Source of the DNA: Planococcus citri | Lineage: Eukaryota > Arthropoda > Insecta > Hemiptera > Pseudococcidae | DNA length: 64,000 nt | Direction of reading: 5' to 3' | NCBI RefSeq assembly: GCF_950023065.1 | Contig: NC_088679.1 | Location: 34,720,001 to 34,784,000, forward strand | Shown: positions 49,501-56,769 of the stretch, one piece after another | Layout of the letters: every line of letters begins with the position of its first letter | Numbering within the stretch: position 1 is the first letter of the stretch | Program-made: the position numbers and the translations under genes | Notes under the pieces: model-generated | Database searches by the model: none | Told to the model about the DNA's origin: nothing | The model's input: the letters and a program-made list of their open reading frames with translations, nothing else

Positions 49501-51211
49501 AAGTGTGCGCATCTAATTTATTTAAAATTACAAATAGGTACTTTTAATGGGGCACTTGCCTGATTAGCTACAAATATGTATATCCAATCAGAGGTACTGA
49601 TCATTTTAGAGAGATGTTCTAGAAGCCTTTTAGGCATCTTGACTTTATGCATTTCTACTCACGAAAAAATGTTGAAACATGATATTTAGATTCATAATTT
49701 GTTAGGAGAGGGGATGATGGGCGTGGTATAAATGTTTAGGATTTCCGCAAAGGAATGAATTTATTTTGAGATCAGTGGAGATTGCTGTTCTCTGATTTGA
49801 TTTTCTTGATCACCTAATAATTATATGAACACGAAATTGAGTGAATTTCGCAATCAACTATTTGTTCATAATGTGGATATTTTTATGGCAGATTTTAATG
49901 CAAATAGTACAAAACTTTGGTTTGTACTAAAACTATTTATAATGTTGCAGGTCACATGATCGGGAATCATTTCGCTTCATATCAGAATGCCAACGATAAG
50001 AAGCCAGTGCTTTTCAGTGTTACTCAAATTGAAACAAGAGTGTTCGAAGAATTCGAGCTGTTGAAAGGGTGAAGTGGTAACTGGTAAGCCTTTTAGTTCT
50101 TTTGGAACATTGGTGAAATATTTTTCATATGAACCAGTATCAATTTTTTTTCAATCAAATTTGTTATTCAATGTTTATGCTTCTGGAATCATTTTTAAAT
50201 TTTTTCCAAAAAAAAAAAAAGAAAGGAAAGGTTATTTTTTAAAGGTAATGCTTGAGATGGCTTTTATTCTAAAATTTTAGATTCTTGACTTTCGCCCATC
50301 CTTCTCGATTCTCGAAATTGATTTCTTTATGAGAAAATAGTTTACAAATTTGTCGTTTTCTTCCAGTTCTGCCGAGTTCTCAGCACTTCTCACTTTCAAC
50401 CCTCCTCCCTTATCAAAAAAAATTATTTATCATTACCCTTTTTTTTATGACAGAATGGCTCTGGAAAAATTTCATTGATATCAAATGACCTTCAGATCGA
50501 CCTCCTTGAAATCGTGTAGGTATATTTTTAGGAAGCTAAAATACTTTCAAAGTCTTAACAAAAAGTGAGAGAGACTTGAAGTTTATTAAGATTCCCAAAA
50601 TATAAAAAACGATTCAAATTTGAAAAATTTGAAAATTTTTTAACAATTTAAACATTTTTTTATTTTTTTGACAACTTTGATTTACTTGCTGTTTTTTTAA
50701 CAATCTTTAATAATCCAAATTCTTTGAGTTTTTTTAGTATCGGATTTATTTTTTCACGAGAAAAAAAACAACTTTCAAGGAAAGGAAACGAAGACAAGGT
50801 GAAAAAACGATCCTTTTCATAATAACCGTTCCTTTTTCACTAAGAAATGCTTCAAAATAATGGATAATTTTTCTTTTTTGAGTAAACCTGTGTGGTAAAT
50901 AGGTACACTGATGACATTTGGTACAATCTCTGATTAAATTTCTCTATTTTCTACCGTATAGTTATTAATTATTATGATAAAAAACATTGAAATCCCGGTA
51001 TTACCTCTCCGCCGGGCAATTTAACATTGACCAAGTCTCCTTTGGTAGATTGGATTTCTCCTTGTACGAAACCTTCAGCTTCATCGGGAACCCAGCAAGC
51101 TTTCTTGGCATCGTATGGCTTGGTTTGATCGATACGTTTTTGTTCCAATGATATGTACAAATAGGGGGTTGGATCGGGATCATCACCCTCCTGTTTAACT
51201 GGGCGTGGCAT
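19509..51211 (-). CDS. Mhc: Muscle myosin heavy chain, complete coding region with alternative exon clusters
   Basis: This is class II striated-muscle myosin, the actin-activated ATPase motor of the thick filament. Constitutive exons, in transcript order: 51211-51005, 45967-45811, 45692-45665, 45574-45376, 45286-45223, 45142-45044, 40358-40221, 40143-40024, 39949-39800, 36715-36536, 36439-36292, 34560-34473, 33041-32924, 28401-28265, 28171-28045, 27683-27474, 24802-24674, 24589-24345, 24153-23895, 23817-23564, 22476-22231, 22155-21959, 21879-21147, 21060-20749, 20671-20231, 20139-19987, 19589-19509. One copy each of exons 3, 7, 9, loop-2, 11 and 15 completes 5892 bases, 1963 codons (Drosophila about 1962), with every phase matching. 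Landmarks: GESGAGKT at 180-187, NDNSSRF (switch I) near 239-245, DIAGFE at 462-467, SH helices [20 protein letters not shown] near 697-716, converter at 724-763, then about 1110 residues of heptad coiled coil ending AFPPRFDLHDGDF. It is the only myosin in the window. Confidence 0.98.
19802..19850 (-). CDS. Mhc: Mhc exon 18-like cassette with its own stop codon
   Basis: A 49-base segment in the last intron has a good acceptor (polypyrimidine then ACAG) and a consensus donor (GTAAGT). Spliced after ...ARGSSPL it adds SQKSRKISVE and a stop, giving 1947 instead of 1963 residues. Drosophila Mhc has an optional exon 18 at the same place that also ends the protein early. Short length limits certainty, but position, splice sites and in-frame stop agree. 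Confidence 0.65.
19987..22476 (-). CDS. Mhc: Mhc light meromyosin rod exons (six exons)
   Basis: Exons 22476-22231, 22155-21959, 21879-21147, 21060-20749, 20671-20231 and 20139-19987 encode residues 1244-1937. Recognisable rod blocks include KLDETNRTLNDFDAAKKKLS, DLLDQIGEGGRNIHEIEKAR, RRANALQNELEESRTLLEQA and DGEQRRHADAQKNLRKAERR. The last of these exons leaves the coiled coil after AEQAIQKMRTKGRSGSTARG, a basic Ser/Gly-rich segment. The 733-base exon is the longest in the gene. Confidence 0.97.
23042..23120 (-). CDS. Mhc: Mhc exon 15b (S2 hinge), mutually exclusive
   Basis: 79 bases, residues 1218-1243: AEKEKCQYLCELNDLRASL then DHITNEK. The LNDLRA..DHITNEK pattern is that of Drosophila exon 15b, so the pair predates the split of these lineages. 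Two cysteines occur within the hinge. Confidence 0.95.
23402..23480 (-). CDS. Mhc: Mhc exon 15a (S2 hinge), mutually exclusive
   Basis: 79 bases, residues 1218-1243: AEHHAAYLANDLNNTRAAV then DQVQREK. It corresponds to Drosophila exon 15a. The hinge exon pair alters coiled-coil stability in S2. Confidence 0.94.
23564..24802 (-). CDS. Mhc: Mhc S2 rod exons (four exons)
   Basis: Exons 24802-24674, 24589-24345, 24153-23895 and 23817-23564 encode residues 922-1216 of subfragment 2. All are heptad-repeat coiled coil: DTQDRLQQEEDARNQLFQQK, HQIRNLNDEIAHQDELINKL, LKLTQETVTDLERNKKELEQ, then GGATSAQIELNKKREAEMSK. Sequence is nearly identical in style to fly Mhc, as expected for the assembly-competent rod. 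The last exon ends in phase 2, completed by either exon 15 copy. Confidence 0.97.
24242..24305 (-). repeat. Imperfect 27-bp stem hairpin in an Mhc intron
   Basis: Arms 24242-24268 and 24279-24305 are reverse complements with three mismatches, around a ten-base A-rich (+) or U-rich (- transcript) loop. It begins about 40 bases after the splice donor at 24344 in the sense transcript. The whole is 64 bases, the size of a pre-miRNA stem, but could equally be a decayed inverted repeat. Confidence 0.6.
24803..27473 (-). other. Mhc intron, 2.7 kb
   Basis: No alternative exon with the needed phases is visible here. The sequence is A/T-rich; the middle part (about 25770-26100) is somewhat less so but shows no coding pattern or recognised element. 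Confidence 0.5.
27474..27683 (-). CDS. Mhc: Mhc rod exon 13, start of S2 coiled coil
   Basis: 70 codons (residues 852-921), RLEEEVATTKTALEKEEKLR onward, aligning without gaps to the beginning of subfragment 2. Its acceptor lies directly after the upstream MDSDVQ codons and has almost no polypyrimidine tract, which fits a site competing with use of that region as a 5' exon. Confidence 0.95.
27684..28044 (-). promoter_or_regulatory. Candidate internal promoter for a myosin rod protein (intron between neck and rod)
   Basis: This 361-base intron occupies the position of the Drosophila internal promoter for myosin rod protein, a headless product of Mhc. It contains two exact MEF2-consensus/TATA-like decamers TTATAAATAA (27951-27960 and 27894-27903), followed downstream by an unusually GC-rich stretch at about 27779-27837. 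An ATG at 27699-27701 lies 18 bases upstream of the next rod exon, is in frame with it (MDSDVQ then RLEEEV), has A at -3 and G at +4, and has an in-frame TAA nine bases before it. A product starting there would be about 1118 residues. MEF2-like decamers are common in AT-rich DNA, so the promoter call is inference. Confidence 0.5.
28045..28401 (-). CDS. Mhc: Mhc exons 12: lever arm with IQ motifs
   Basis: Exons 28401-28265 and 28171-28045 encode residues 764-851. VFFRAGVLGQMEEIRDERL leads into the first IQ-like helix (essential light chain site, around WMQGYIRGYISRKQFKKLQ), and the second around VVQRNLRNYLKLRTWPWWK binds the regulatory light chain. The conserved invariant-proline junction PLLNVQ marks the head-rod boundary. 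Confidence 0.96.
28402..31787 (-). other. Mhc intron after converter exons, 3.4 kb
   Basis: I looked for a fourth or fifth converter exon (the YRxGxTK end before a donor) and did not find one. It holds a TTTA microsatellite (about 29024-29041), long A and T runs, and nothing else identifiable. Confidence 0.5.
31788..31905 (-). CDS. Mhc: Mhc exon 11c (converter), mutually exclusive
   Basis: Third converter version: YRLLYARGVTDCMDPKDAT then RVILDGINVDTDQYRLGHTK. 118 bases with the same phases, but its donor is GT (AAG|GTATAT). The first half is unusual: YARG replaces the APAA found in the other copies. It lies 3.4 kb before the next constitutive exon. Confidence 0.93.
32256..32373 (-). CDS. 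Mhc: Mhc exon 11b (converter), mutually exclusive, GC splice donor
   Basis: Second converter version: YKILAPAAVDQSSDVKKAA then AVILESVNLDSDQYRLGHTK. Same 118-base length and phases. Its donor is AAG|GCATGT, again GC. It is closest of the three to the general insect converter motif YxILAPAA. Confidence 0.94.
32640..32757 (-). CDS. Mhc: Mhc exon 11a (converter), mutually exclusive, GC splice donor
   Basis: Residues 724-763, the converter that amplifies the power stroke: YMILAPAIMSAEADPKNAA then AKCLQEVGLDPDSYRIGFTK. 118 bases, entering in phase 2 and ending phase 0. The exon must end at Lys for VFFRAG to follow, and there the donor is AAG|GCACGT, a GC rather than GT site. Confidence 0.93.
32924..34560 (-). 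CDS. Mhc: Mhc constitutive exons: actin-binding helix and SH1/SH2 helices
   Basis: Exons 34560-34473 and 33041-32924 encode residues 656-723. The first reads EQLNNLMTTLRSTQPHFVRC and on to IIPNELKQPG; the second has [20 protein letters not shown], the reactive-thiol helices that lead into the converter, and ends YPDFKLR. The 1.4-kb intron between them contains one copy of a palindromic repeat (33629-33886). Confidence 0.96.
33341..33900. repeat. Palindromic dispersed repeat, copy A (in Mhc intron)
   Basis: Part of this segment (33629-33886) is an imperfect palindrome with arms of roughly 110 bases, about 80% complementary by eye. As a result both strands carry similar open frames over 33638-33865. 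The flanking part (from TTTTTTAGTTCCGGAGGT and around GACATCAAAATCCTAGA) matches copy B at 42138-42575. No coding capacity of its own; a non-autonomous fold-back or MITE-like element is likely. Confidence 0.65.
35535..35590 (-). CDS. Mhc: Mhc alternative loop-2 exon, version b
   Basis: A 56-base exon encoding GGRGKKGGGFATVSSSYK after the split Gly codon; this closely resembles the constitutive loop 2 of Drosophila Mhc. The phase pair matches version a, so either joins the exon at 34560. Using both would lengthen the loop by about 17 residues but keep frame (53 and 56 bases, each phase 1 to 0, do not chain cleanly), so exclusivity is enforced by phase. Confidence 0.92.
35836..35888 (-). CDS. 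Mhc: Mhc alternative loop-2 exon, version a
   Basis: A 53-base exon encoding GKRTKGSSFLTVSTLYR after a split Gly codon. It covers loop 2, the flexible Gly/Lys-rich actin-binding loop at the 50/20-kDa junction, and the start of the next helix. Acceptor ACAG and donor GTAAAG are good. It is 17 codons against 18 in the other version, and keeps frame. Loop 2 is not alternative in Drosophila, so this pair is a difference from the fly gene. Confidence 0.85.
36292..36715 (-). CDS. Mhc: Mhc constitutive exons 10: lower 50-kDa domain before loop 2
   Basis: Exons 36715-36536 and 36439-36292 encode residues 528-636. They begin PMGILSILEEESMFPKATD, include the actin-facing KPKPPKPGVPAGHFAISHYA, and end IFADCAGQSGGGDAK just before loop 2. 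The second ends in phase 1, which both downstream loop-2 exons complete to glycine. Confidence 0.96.
36716..38463 (-). other. Mhc intron after exon 9c, 1.7 kb
   Basis: A/T-rich intron with no additional relay-type exon and no recognised repeat. Confidence 0.5.
38464..38634 (-). CDS. Mhc: Mhc exon 9c (relay region), mutually exclusive
   Basis: Third relay exon, beginning LNGFEQL; relay loop EEYQREGIEWTFIDFGMDL then QMCIDLIEK. 171 bases, phase 0 at both ends. It is the most distinct of the three (Thr and Gln-Met in place of Ala and Leu-Ala). Confidence 0.96.
38970..39140 (-). CDS. Mhc: Mhc exon 9b (relay region), mutually exclusive
   Basis: Second relay exon, beginning YNGFEQL; relay loop EEYTREGIEWAFIDFGMDL then AACIELIEK. 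Same 171-base length and phases as its sisters. The donor context (AAG|GTACC) matches 9a. Confidence 0.96.
39336..39506 (-). CDS. Mhc: Mhc exon 9a (relay region), mutually exclusive
   Basis: 57 codons for residues 471-527, the relay helix and relay loop that transmit nucleotide state to the converter. It begins FNGFEQLCINFTNEKLQQFF and differs from its sisters mainly in the relay loop: EEYKKEGINWAFIDFGMDL then LACIELIEK. 171 bases, phase 0 at both ends. Confidence 0.96.
39800..40358 (-). CDS. Mhc: Mhc constitutive exons of the upper 50-kDa domain to switch II
   Basis: Exons 40358-40221, 40143-40024 and 39949-39800 encode residues 335-470. They start QAFDVLGFTQEEKNDIYK, run through MKFKQRGREEQAEADGTE, EGGRVAKLLG and LLKPRIKVGNEFVTQGRN, and end GVLDIAGFEIFD; DIAGFE is switch II. 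The donor after 40221 is weak (GTCACT), but the protein continues exactly into EGGRVAKLL at 40143, so the junction is well supported. Confidence 0.95.
40585..40688 (-). CDS. Mhc: Mhc exon 7d, mutually exclusive
   Basis: Fourth copy of residues 300-334: AMCMLSNDIYDYVNVSQGK then ITIPGVNDAEEFTLTD. It is separated from 7c by about 2.6 kb of intron carrying a fold-back repeat and a GATC-rich stretch, but sits just 226 bases from the next constitutive exon. 104 bases, identical phases. Confidence 0.95.
40826..41010. repeat. GATC-rich repeat, second occurrence
   Basis: Dense in TCTGATC/GATCAGAT words and their complements (such as TCTGATCAGGT, GATTAGATCT and ATCTGATCACATCC). A shorter stretch of the same kind occurs at 9788-9868, sharing GATTAGATCT, CTGATCAG and a CCGGATT segment. 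Probably copies of one dispersed repeat. Confidence 0.5.
42138..42575. repeat. Palindromic dispersed repeat, copy B (in Mhc intron)
   Basis: Diverged relative of copy A (33341-33900): it shares TTAGCTCCTTAGGTGCCCT, the GGCATCAAAATCTAAGA block and the palindromic core. Core 42365-42567 folds on itself around ATTATGCCAACTGG and its complement near GTTTTGGCTCATTTAATG. Lies between exons 7c and 7d. Confidence 0.6.
43277..43380 (-). CDS. Mhc: Mhc exon 7c, mutually exclusive, most divergent copy
   Basis: Third copy of residues 300-334: EMTLLSNRVSDYPSISQGT then TRIPGVNDSEGFMVTD. Length and phases match its sisters and no stop is present, so it looks functional. It differs at positions constant in the others: Thr instead of Cys in position 3, Pro-Ser in the DY motif, and Gly where the others have an acidic residue near the end. 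Confidence 0.92.
44016..44119 (-). CDS. Mhc: Mhc exon 7b, mutually exclusive
   Basis: Second copy of residues 300-334: DMCLLSNNINEYHFVSQGK then TTIPNVDDGEEFRITD. It is the closest relative of 7a (same TTIPNVDDGEEF core), so these two probably arose by the most recent duplication in the cluster. 104 bases, identical phases. Confidence 0.95.
44791..44894 (-). CDS. Mhc: Mhc exon 7a, mutually exclusive
   Basis: Residues 300-334, near the ATP entry region at the motor surface. It reads DMCMLSNNIHDYHFIAQGK then TTIPNVDDGEEFSITD. It is 104 bases long with phase 1 in and phase 0 out, like its three sister copies. It lies about 150 bases after the preceding constitutive exon. Confidence 0.95.
45044..45967 (-). 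CDS. Mhc: Mhc motor exons carrying P-loop, loop 1 and switch I (five exons)
   Basis: Exons 45967-45811, 45692-45665, 45574-45376, 45286-45223 and 45142-45044 encode residues 118-299. The first begins TYSGLFCVAINPYKRFPVYT. A 28-base microexon encodes KENQSMLI, and the third starts within the codon before GESGAGKT and ends at switch I (NDNSSRF). Loop 1 is the Lys/Glu-rich segment around TKKDEAASEKKGTLEDQ. The last two exons encode the GKFIRIHFGPSGKLAG and YLLEKARVISQQ segments. The first three together correspond to one constitutive exon in Drosophila. Confidence 0.95.
45968..48736 (-). other. Mhc intron after exon 3b, 2.8 kb
   Basis: No further exon 3-like copy is visible. The part at about 46,080-47,300 includes purine-rich and T-rich runs and sequence resembling degraded dispersed repeats, but I cannot name an element. 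Confidence 0.45.
48737..48880 (-). CDS. Mhc: Mhc exon 3b, mutually exclusive
   Basis: The second 48-codon version of residues 70-117, beginning VKDFKKEQVGQVNPPKFEK and ending ERYYAKLIY. It is only 44 bases downstream of exon 3a, which by itself may hinder splicing of both together. Differences cluster in the first ten residues and around SNLTYLNDASVLYNLKE. Confidence 0.95.
48925..49068 (-). CDS. Mhc: Mhc exon 3a, mutually exclusive
   Basis: 48 codons (residues 70-117), beginning EKTMKKENVFPVNPPKFEK and ending QRYYAKLIY, with phase 0 at both ends. It covers the N-terminal domain up to the strand before the P-loop region. It has the same length and phases as the copy at 48737-48880; using both would duplicate the segment. 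In Drosophila the exon 3 pair tunes contraction kinetics. Confidence 0.95.
49069..51004 (-). other. Mhc intron between exons 2 and 3a, 1.9 kb
   Basis: A/T-rich, no coding exon seen. In Drosophila introns of this region hold muscle enhancers; no clear binding-site cluster stands out here. Confidence 0.4.
51005..51211 (-). CDS. Mhc: Mhc exon 2: first coding exon, N-terminal SH3-like region
   Basis: It encodes residues 1-69, starting MPRPVKQEGDDPDPTPYLY and ending VKLPGGE, colinear with the arthropod Mhc N-terminus. I chose the ATG at 51209-51211 because the sequence after it is the family N-terminus and an acceptor-like AG ends one base upstream (exon edge at 51212). Exon 1 is therefore non-coding. 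The donor GTAATA follows 51005. Confidence 0.95.
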
Positions 51212-54200
51212 TCTTTGAGAGATTGAAACAAGCACTTATAATAAAAATTGCACGTTCAGTTCCACGATGTTTCTGCAAAAAGCAAAATTGATTTTAAAAA
51301 ATAACGTATAAACACGTAAAGTCTGGTATGTATGTAATAATACACGCGAAACACGAAGCTCAAAGCACTGAGCACCGGGTACTCGTATGTATAATATAAA
51401 CTTGTGACGTTAAAGCGCGAAATGTGCAAATGTACGTTAGAGAGTGGAGGGATTTGGTAGTTTTATTTTAGGAAATATAAACACGTATAATAATTCTGTC
51501 ATGTTTTTACCAATTTGGTAACTGTCCAGAAGCTTTTAGCAGATGTTCTATTTCCTTTTGGGTAAAGTTTTCGTAATTTGCGTTACGAGGGAAGCGTGTC
51601 TGATTTAAATGCACTTTGGAAGCAGGATGTCAATTTTTTCGCCTTGTTAGCTCTCTAAATATAAGCTGAGGTGTGAATTAATCAGAATGGGTGGCGTTAG
51701 TTTATACTAAAGACCATATTAGACTGAATAATTTGCTAGTGTACACATTTTTTTGGCTGGACTGTTGCATTCTTGTCTGTCGCTGGCTCTCTGGCCAATG
51801 ACAAATGTTGAGTCAGCGTTGCCAATTGAGAGTTTTTAAATTAAACTTGGTTTTCTGGTTGAATCGATGTACGAGCATGATCAAGTTTTTCAATAATCAA
51901 AATTTAATTTTTTATATTCTCGGCGAGGGTATGCTGGCTCGTGAATTTGAGAAATTTGAATTTTAGAAGATGAAATGGGCCAGTAGAAGGTGGCCATGAC
52001 GTGAATATACCTACCATGTGATTCTAACACATACTAGAAATAATCTTGCTCTTTCAAAACACGAATTAATCATCTTTGCAGTCTCTTATATAGTCTTCAT
52101 TAGGAATACTAACTCATTATAGAACTTCATAAATAAAAGGTCACCAACTCCGAAGAAGAATCCTCAGTGTTGGCACTTGGCAACATTTAACGGAAAGTTC
52201 CCTTTGCTGCGTTGATCATCATTGGACTAATTTAACGTCCAATTGTAACTTTATATCTACGATGACAAAAGTGATAAAGTATAACGAACCAAATACAAAG
52301 ATGAATCGTTGCCAAGTGTATATTTTCGGATACCTAAACCGTCCGATTGTAATTTCAATACTGCATCAATTATTTAGCACGTGCTTTAATTATACATATT
52401 CTCTTTGGTGTGGCTGGGCTTCGCACCAATCCGAGCACCAATTTAGTTTCTAAAATATATTCTCGAGGTGTGAATAAATTGGGTTCAAATGGGTGTACCG
52501 GTTTTTATCAATTATTTTATTTGAATGTTTAGGTTCATATTTTGAATTTGGTATTTTTGAAGAGAGTTCTGTGATAGATTATTATAGTTTTTACTGTCAA
52601 TATGATTTTAGAGGAAGTGGGGAGAGTTTCGTAGCGTATACGCGAGTGTGAGATTTTTTTTGAAAATCAAAGATCATCATTGGATGCGACGTTGAGACAT
52701 TTTTTTTCTATTTGGATTGAAAAATCATCATGTAAAGTTTCGAAAATCATCTAGTCTTATTTTAGAAACATTTCCATCTCAAAATTATTCAAGCCACAAA
52801 GATTTTATTTTTCAAAGATGGGGCAATTTCGTTGGTACTTTGCACAAAATAAGATTCATTTTGTTTTATTCGAACAATTGCAAACGAGAGTTTTACGAAA
52901 AAGAAGAATACAAATTTGAGTTTGATTTTGATAATCGAAATTTGAGAATAATTGATTTTAGTATCGAGCTGGCATTTATCCGTTTCAACAGGCTAGGCAC
53001 AAAGATAGGTTATCGATTCATTTATTCGATATAAAATTCGATCATTTTGATGTAAAAAATTTGGTATTGAAAGTTTTCTTTTGATCATGAGAAACGATGG
53101 CAATAAATTAAAATACAGTAAAAAATTGACAAAAAAACACACGTGACAGTAAATCCCGCCTCCTTGCCTTTTTTGGCAACTTATGGAATTTGACAACTGT
53201 CGAGGTATTTATGATGTCTCAAGTAATATAAAAATAGAAGAAATTCCAGAGTGGAGGTGTCTGACGTCATTAGCCAGTTTGAAATCCTCATTACGCAACC
53301 TTGGAAACTTCATCGGTTGCCTGATCTACTGAAACCTCAAACATTTCCGAAGGGGGGAGGCATTCCAGGTAAAGGCTGGCATAGGCACCAATTGATGAAA
53401 AACTATGTCGGAAAATCTCTCAAAATGGCTTCAGTGAAGTTTTGTGGTCCTAATTTTAGACCTGGGAAAACATTAGTTTCGAATTTGCAATGTTCGAGTT
53501 TAATTTCATTGGAAATCCAGCAACATTGAAGCATTTTCCTATCGAAAGGCAGGTGTGTCTTTTTTGAATGAAAGATACGAAGGAGTAACTTGAGCTTCTA
53601 AAATGATGTCAGGGGATGGAGTGAAGTGGAGTATTATTTCATCAATTAGACCCCCTTCTCCCTTCATCTCATCACCAATGTGAATACGAGGCAAGAAAAA
53701 TTTCAATTTACAAAAATATTCCAGATAAAATTACATTTTTCAAAAATTGACAAGTAAAGACGACTTAAATTTTCTATGCTTTGTATCTTTGCTCAAACCA
53801 TTTAAGGCACCGAACATCATGATTCGATCATATGGATGGGAGAGGGAGTAGTCCACTTTTTAGAAATATACTCCCCACCCCACTCCGAGGCTAAACATCA
53901 CTTCCACATGTTTCTTGATCATTTTGAAATCTATGAAATGTGGCAACGTGGTATTTGTAATTCTGGAATTTGAACAGTGAATTGGTTCCAAGTTCTCACT
54001 AATGTTTTTGCCTTTTCTTTAAAACACTATTCGATCAGATTTTAACGTTAAAATTTACGTTTTCTTTGAAGATAGAATTGAAGAAAAACATCACGTTGAA
54101 AGTTCTAAAGAAATAGTCTCACAGTCGAATGAACAAAATGTCAAGTCTTCAAAGCAAAGATAACAGACACTTCCTTATGAATTTTATGTAACATTAGATT

Positions 54201-54836
54201 TAGATACCAAAATATTGATCTGTAGATTTCGCCTTCTCGCTTTGCCAGAATTTTTCAAATTTCCGAAGAATAGGAAGGGGGGGGGTCGTCAATAAACACG
54301 TATAATTTTCTTCAAACATTTCCATCAAATGTATCGAATTTCCAAAGTACCGATGAATGTTCGGAACCCCCCTCCTTTTTCGTATACTTGCTCCATTGGT
54401 ACATAATACTGCTCAATTTGAAATTCGATTCGTTAATTAGATCTCGTGACACATTGGCCTTATTGTAGATCGAACGGGATTTGATATGTTTAAGGTGTAG
54501 ATGAATTAAATACTCCAAAATTTGATACAATTCCGCCGCTTTTGAATCGATGTTGTTGAAAATTCACTTTTAATAATACAATGTAGAATATGAAAAACTT
54601 ACTCGTCCAAAACGTGTACAAATATATAGCAAATTATTCACATAAATATAGTAGTAGGTAGATGAATGAAAATTAAATGATAATGAATCCAGCACAAAAA
54701 ATCCAGCACCACAATTTAACGCACCAACACGATCGAAAAATCACAAAAAATCACGAAAACTTTTGCAAATAGAAAAAAAATAAGAAAAAAAATGATAAAA
54801 ATGTTTAATTTATTCTAACGATTGTTTGAACTTTAC
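51212..54836 (-). other. Mhc first intron, 3.6 kb (presumed)
   Basis: Between presumed exon 1 and exon 2. No coding exon is supported. It contains several open frames of 60-105 codons without family similarity, and a run of nine G at about 54278-54286. Confidence 0.4.
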
Positions 54837-54915
54837 CTGTAGCAGTCCGTACTGCACGAATGCACAAAACTAAGAAACGATTCAAATCGTACACTACAAG
54901 TAGCCGTTGCTCTAA
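54837..54915 (-). other. Mhc: Probable Mhc non-coding exon 1
   Basis: On the minus strand a strong donor CTACAG|GTAAAG follows 54837. About 105 bases upstream is a TATA-like AATTTATATT (around 54941-54950), placing transcription start near 54912-54918 (right edge estimated). The exon would splice over 3.6 kb to the acceptor ending at 51213. A non-coding first exon is the known arrangement in Drosophila Mhc. The segment has an ordinary base mix, less A/T-rich than its surroundings. Confidence 0.5.
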
Positions 54916-55140
54916 ATCTGCGGCTAGTGCGTCAAAACCTAATATAAATTCACACACAGCGAAACTCGGGTAAGTAATACGCCTCTTCATTGGCTAAAAA
55001 TAGGCAATGGTAACGCACGACCATTTTTGGCCTCCCTAAGCCGAAAGGAAACTTGACTAAATTTCAATTTTAGTCGAGCTTTTGTACGGCGTTCGTCATC
55101 GTCGCCGTTGCGAGCCCGAGCGACAGATAAGGTTAGACAG
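54916..55140 (-). promoter_or_regulatory. Probable Mhc distal muscle promoter (MEF2 and CArG motifs)
   Basis: Within 110 bases upstream of the presumed start lie an exact MEF2 site CTAAAAATAG (54994-55003) and an exact CArG box CCATTTTTGG (55021-55030), the binding motifs of MEF2 and SRF. A GC-rich, CpG-containing segment follows at about 55080-55130. The order CArG, MEF2, TATA-like, start, donor all points to the minus strand, toward Mhc. Confidence 0.55.
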
Positions 55141-56769
55141 ATTTTCCAACGAGGTTTTTCGCCGATCGTTGCCGATACCGGTGTTGACCTTGAATGCTTT
55201 TTTCCTCTTCGAGAGTATGAATGAATAAACGACCAACTGGCATACTCTCTTTTCCGTTGCTTGGTGTTCTTTGAAAAAAATTAAATTTAATTGACGAAAT
55301 ATTGAAAGGTTGCTGGCTATACGTGGGCGACAGAAATGAAGATATGTGACGATAATTGTTTAGGAAAATTCTTTCAAGCCAAGGTCATCGATGTCGAGGA
55401 TTTTGAAGTACCTAGCCAATGACGTGAGCTGATTCGATGGATTAAATTTCTGAGTCATCCGATTCTAGAATTTTAAAATGGCAAATTAGCCCGATTTGTT
55501 TTGCCTTCTCTTGTTCCCCTCGAAAGGCGTGGATTTCCTCGTCAAGTTTTTTTTTCTATTTTTATACAACTTGAGACATTATAAATACCTCGACAGTAAA
55601 AACATGCTAGTAGGTTTTGTCAAATTCCATAATTCGCCAAAAAGGGTGGGAAGAGGGGGGGGTGAGGTAATTATCACGTGTATCGTGATATTCTTCTCCT
55701 CGTTAATTATTTACTGTACGTACTACATTTTATTGCCAATTTTGCGCTTACATATACAATGCTTCACGTATTTATACGAATTAAAGTAGGGAAATAAAAA
55801 TCTCACCGATACGTGTCACGTGATTAATAAAATTTTGAGTGAGTGGAAAATACCGTTTAACTTCAGACTGCTGATGCAACGATGAAATAACAAAACAATA
55901 ATGGTATTGGCAATGAAAATGAAATAACGAATTTCACGTTCGATGATTATGACATTTTGAAGTGTTCGAAAAATCGTTTGTTTATTGTATCGATGAATTG
56001 CTATGTCTGTGGGAGATTTCACTCGAAGGGAGTGCTTCTCCTTGTTATGGACCATTTTAGAGGTTGAATGTTTTTTGGATACGGGATCAGTAACTCCAGA
56101 AATAAAAAGCTCAAAAAATGAGTCATCTTTGTAAAAAAAATTGACAGAATTTTTTATTGAATTGTGAGAGTGTTTCTGGTGGATTTGTAGCTGTAAAGTG
56201 AGGGAGGGGTAAAGTTTTTCTTTAGAAATCAGAATGGTGCGCATCCAAAAAGTTCCTTAGGTAACCACAGGTTTCGGTTTCTTTGACAAATTCTTCTATT
56301 TTTATTGAATTTTTAGAAATTCGAAAATCACTTCATCAAAATGTAGGTACATGCTGAAATGTTCATGTTTTTGAAAAAATCGGTAGTGGTTTGATAAAAC
56401 TTAATTTTCCATCTAGAATTGACCATTGAGCTCTCAAAATGAAATTTCATCCTTTCCAGAATCTTTACCAAGGTTCAAGAAATGAAGATAGGTACATATC
56501 AATTTTTTTCTATTTTACAATACGTATGCACAAGACAAAAGAAACTGACCTCAGCCACTGGAAAATTGTTTCATTTATGTGAGGTGCCATACTTGAGAAT
56601 CTAATTTTTCAGCGAATTGCAGTCGAACAGTTTCAAAAATATAGTCATAAGTGAGTTAGATATCCCAACCGGCAGAAACCGAATAAAGCATACATCACCA
56701 CTTTACCAGACGAAATTTCAAGTTTTAAATTACATTTTTGATTTCTGGGAAATTTTTGAGAATCAAATT

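Noticed and set aside
52717..53034. 105-codon plus-strand frame in the presumed first Mhc intron
   Set aside because: Phe/Ile/Lys-rich, low complexity and without family similarity; consistent with chance.
55816..56244. 142-codon minus-strand open frame
   Set aside because: Longest intergenic ORF, but no recognisable family, no splice or promoter context, and a residue mix typical of translated AT-rich DNA.
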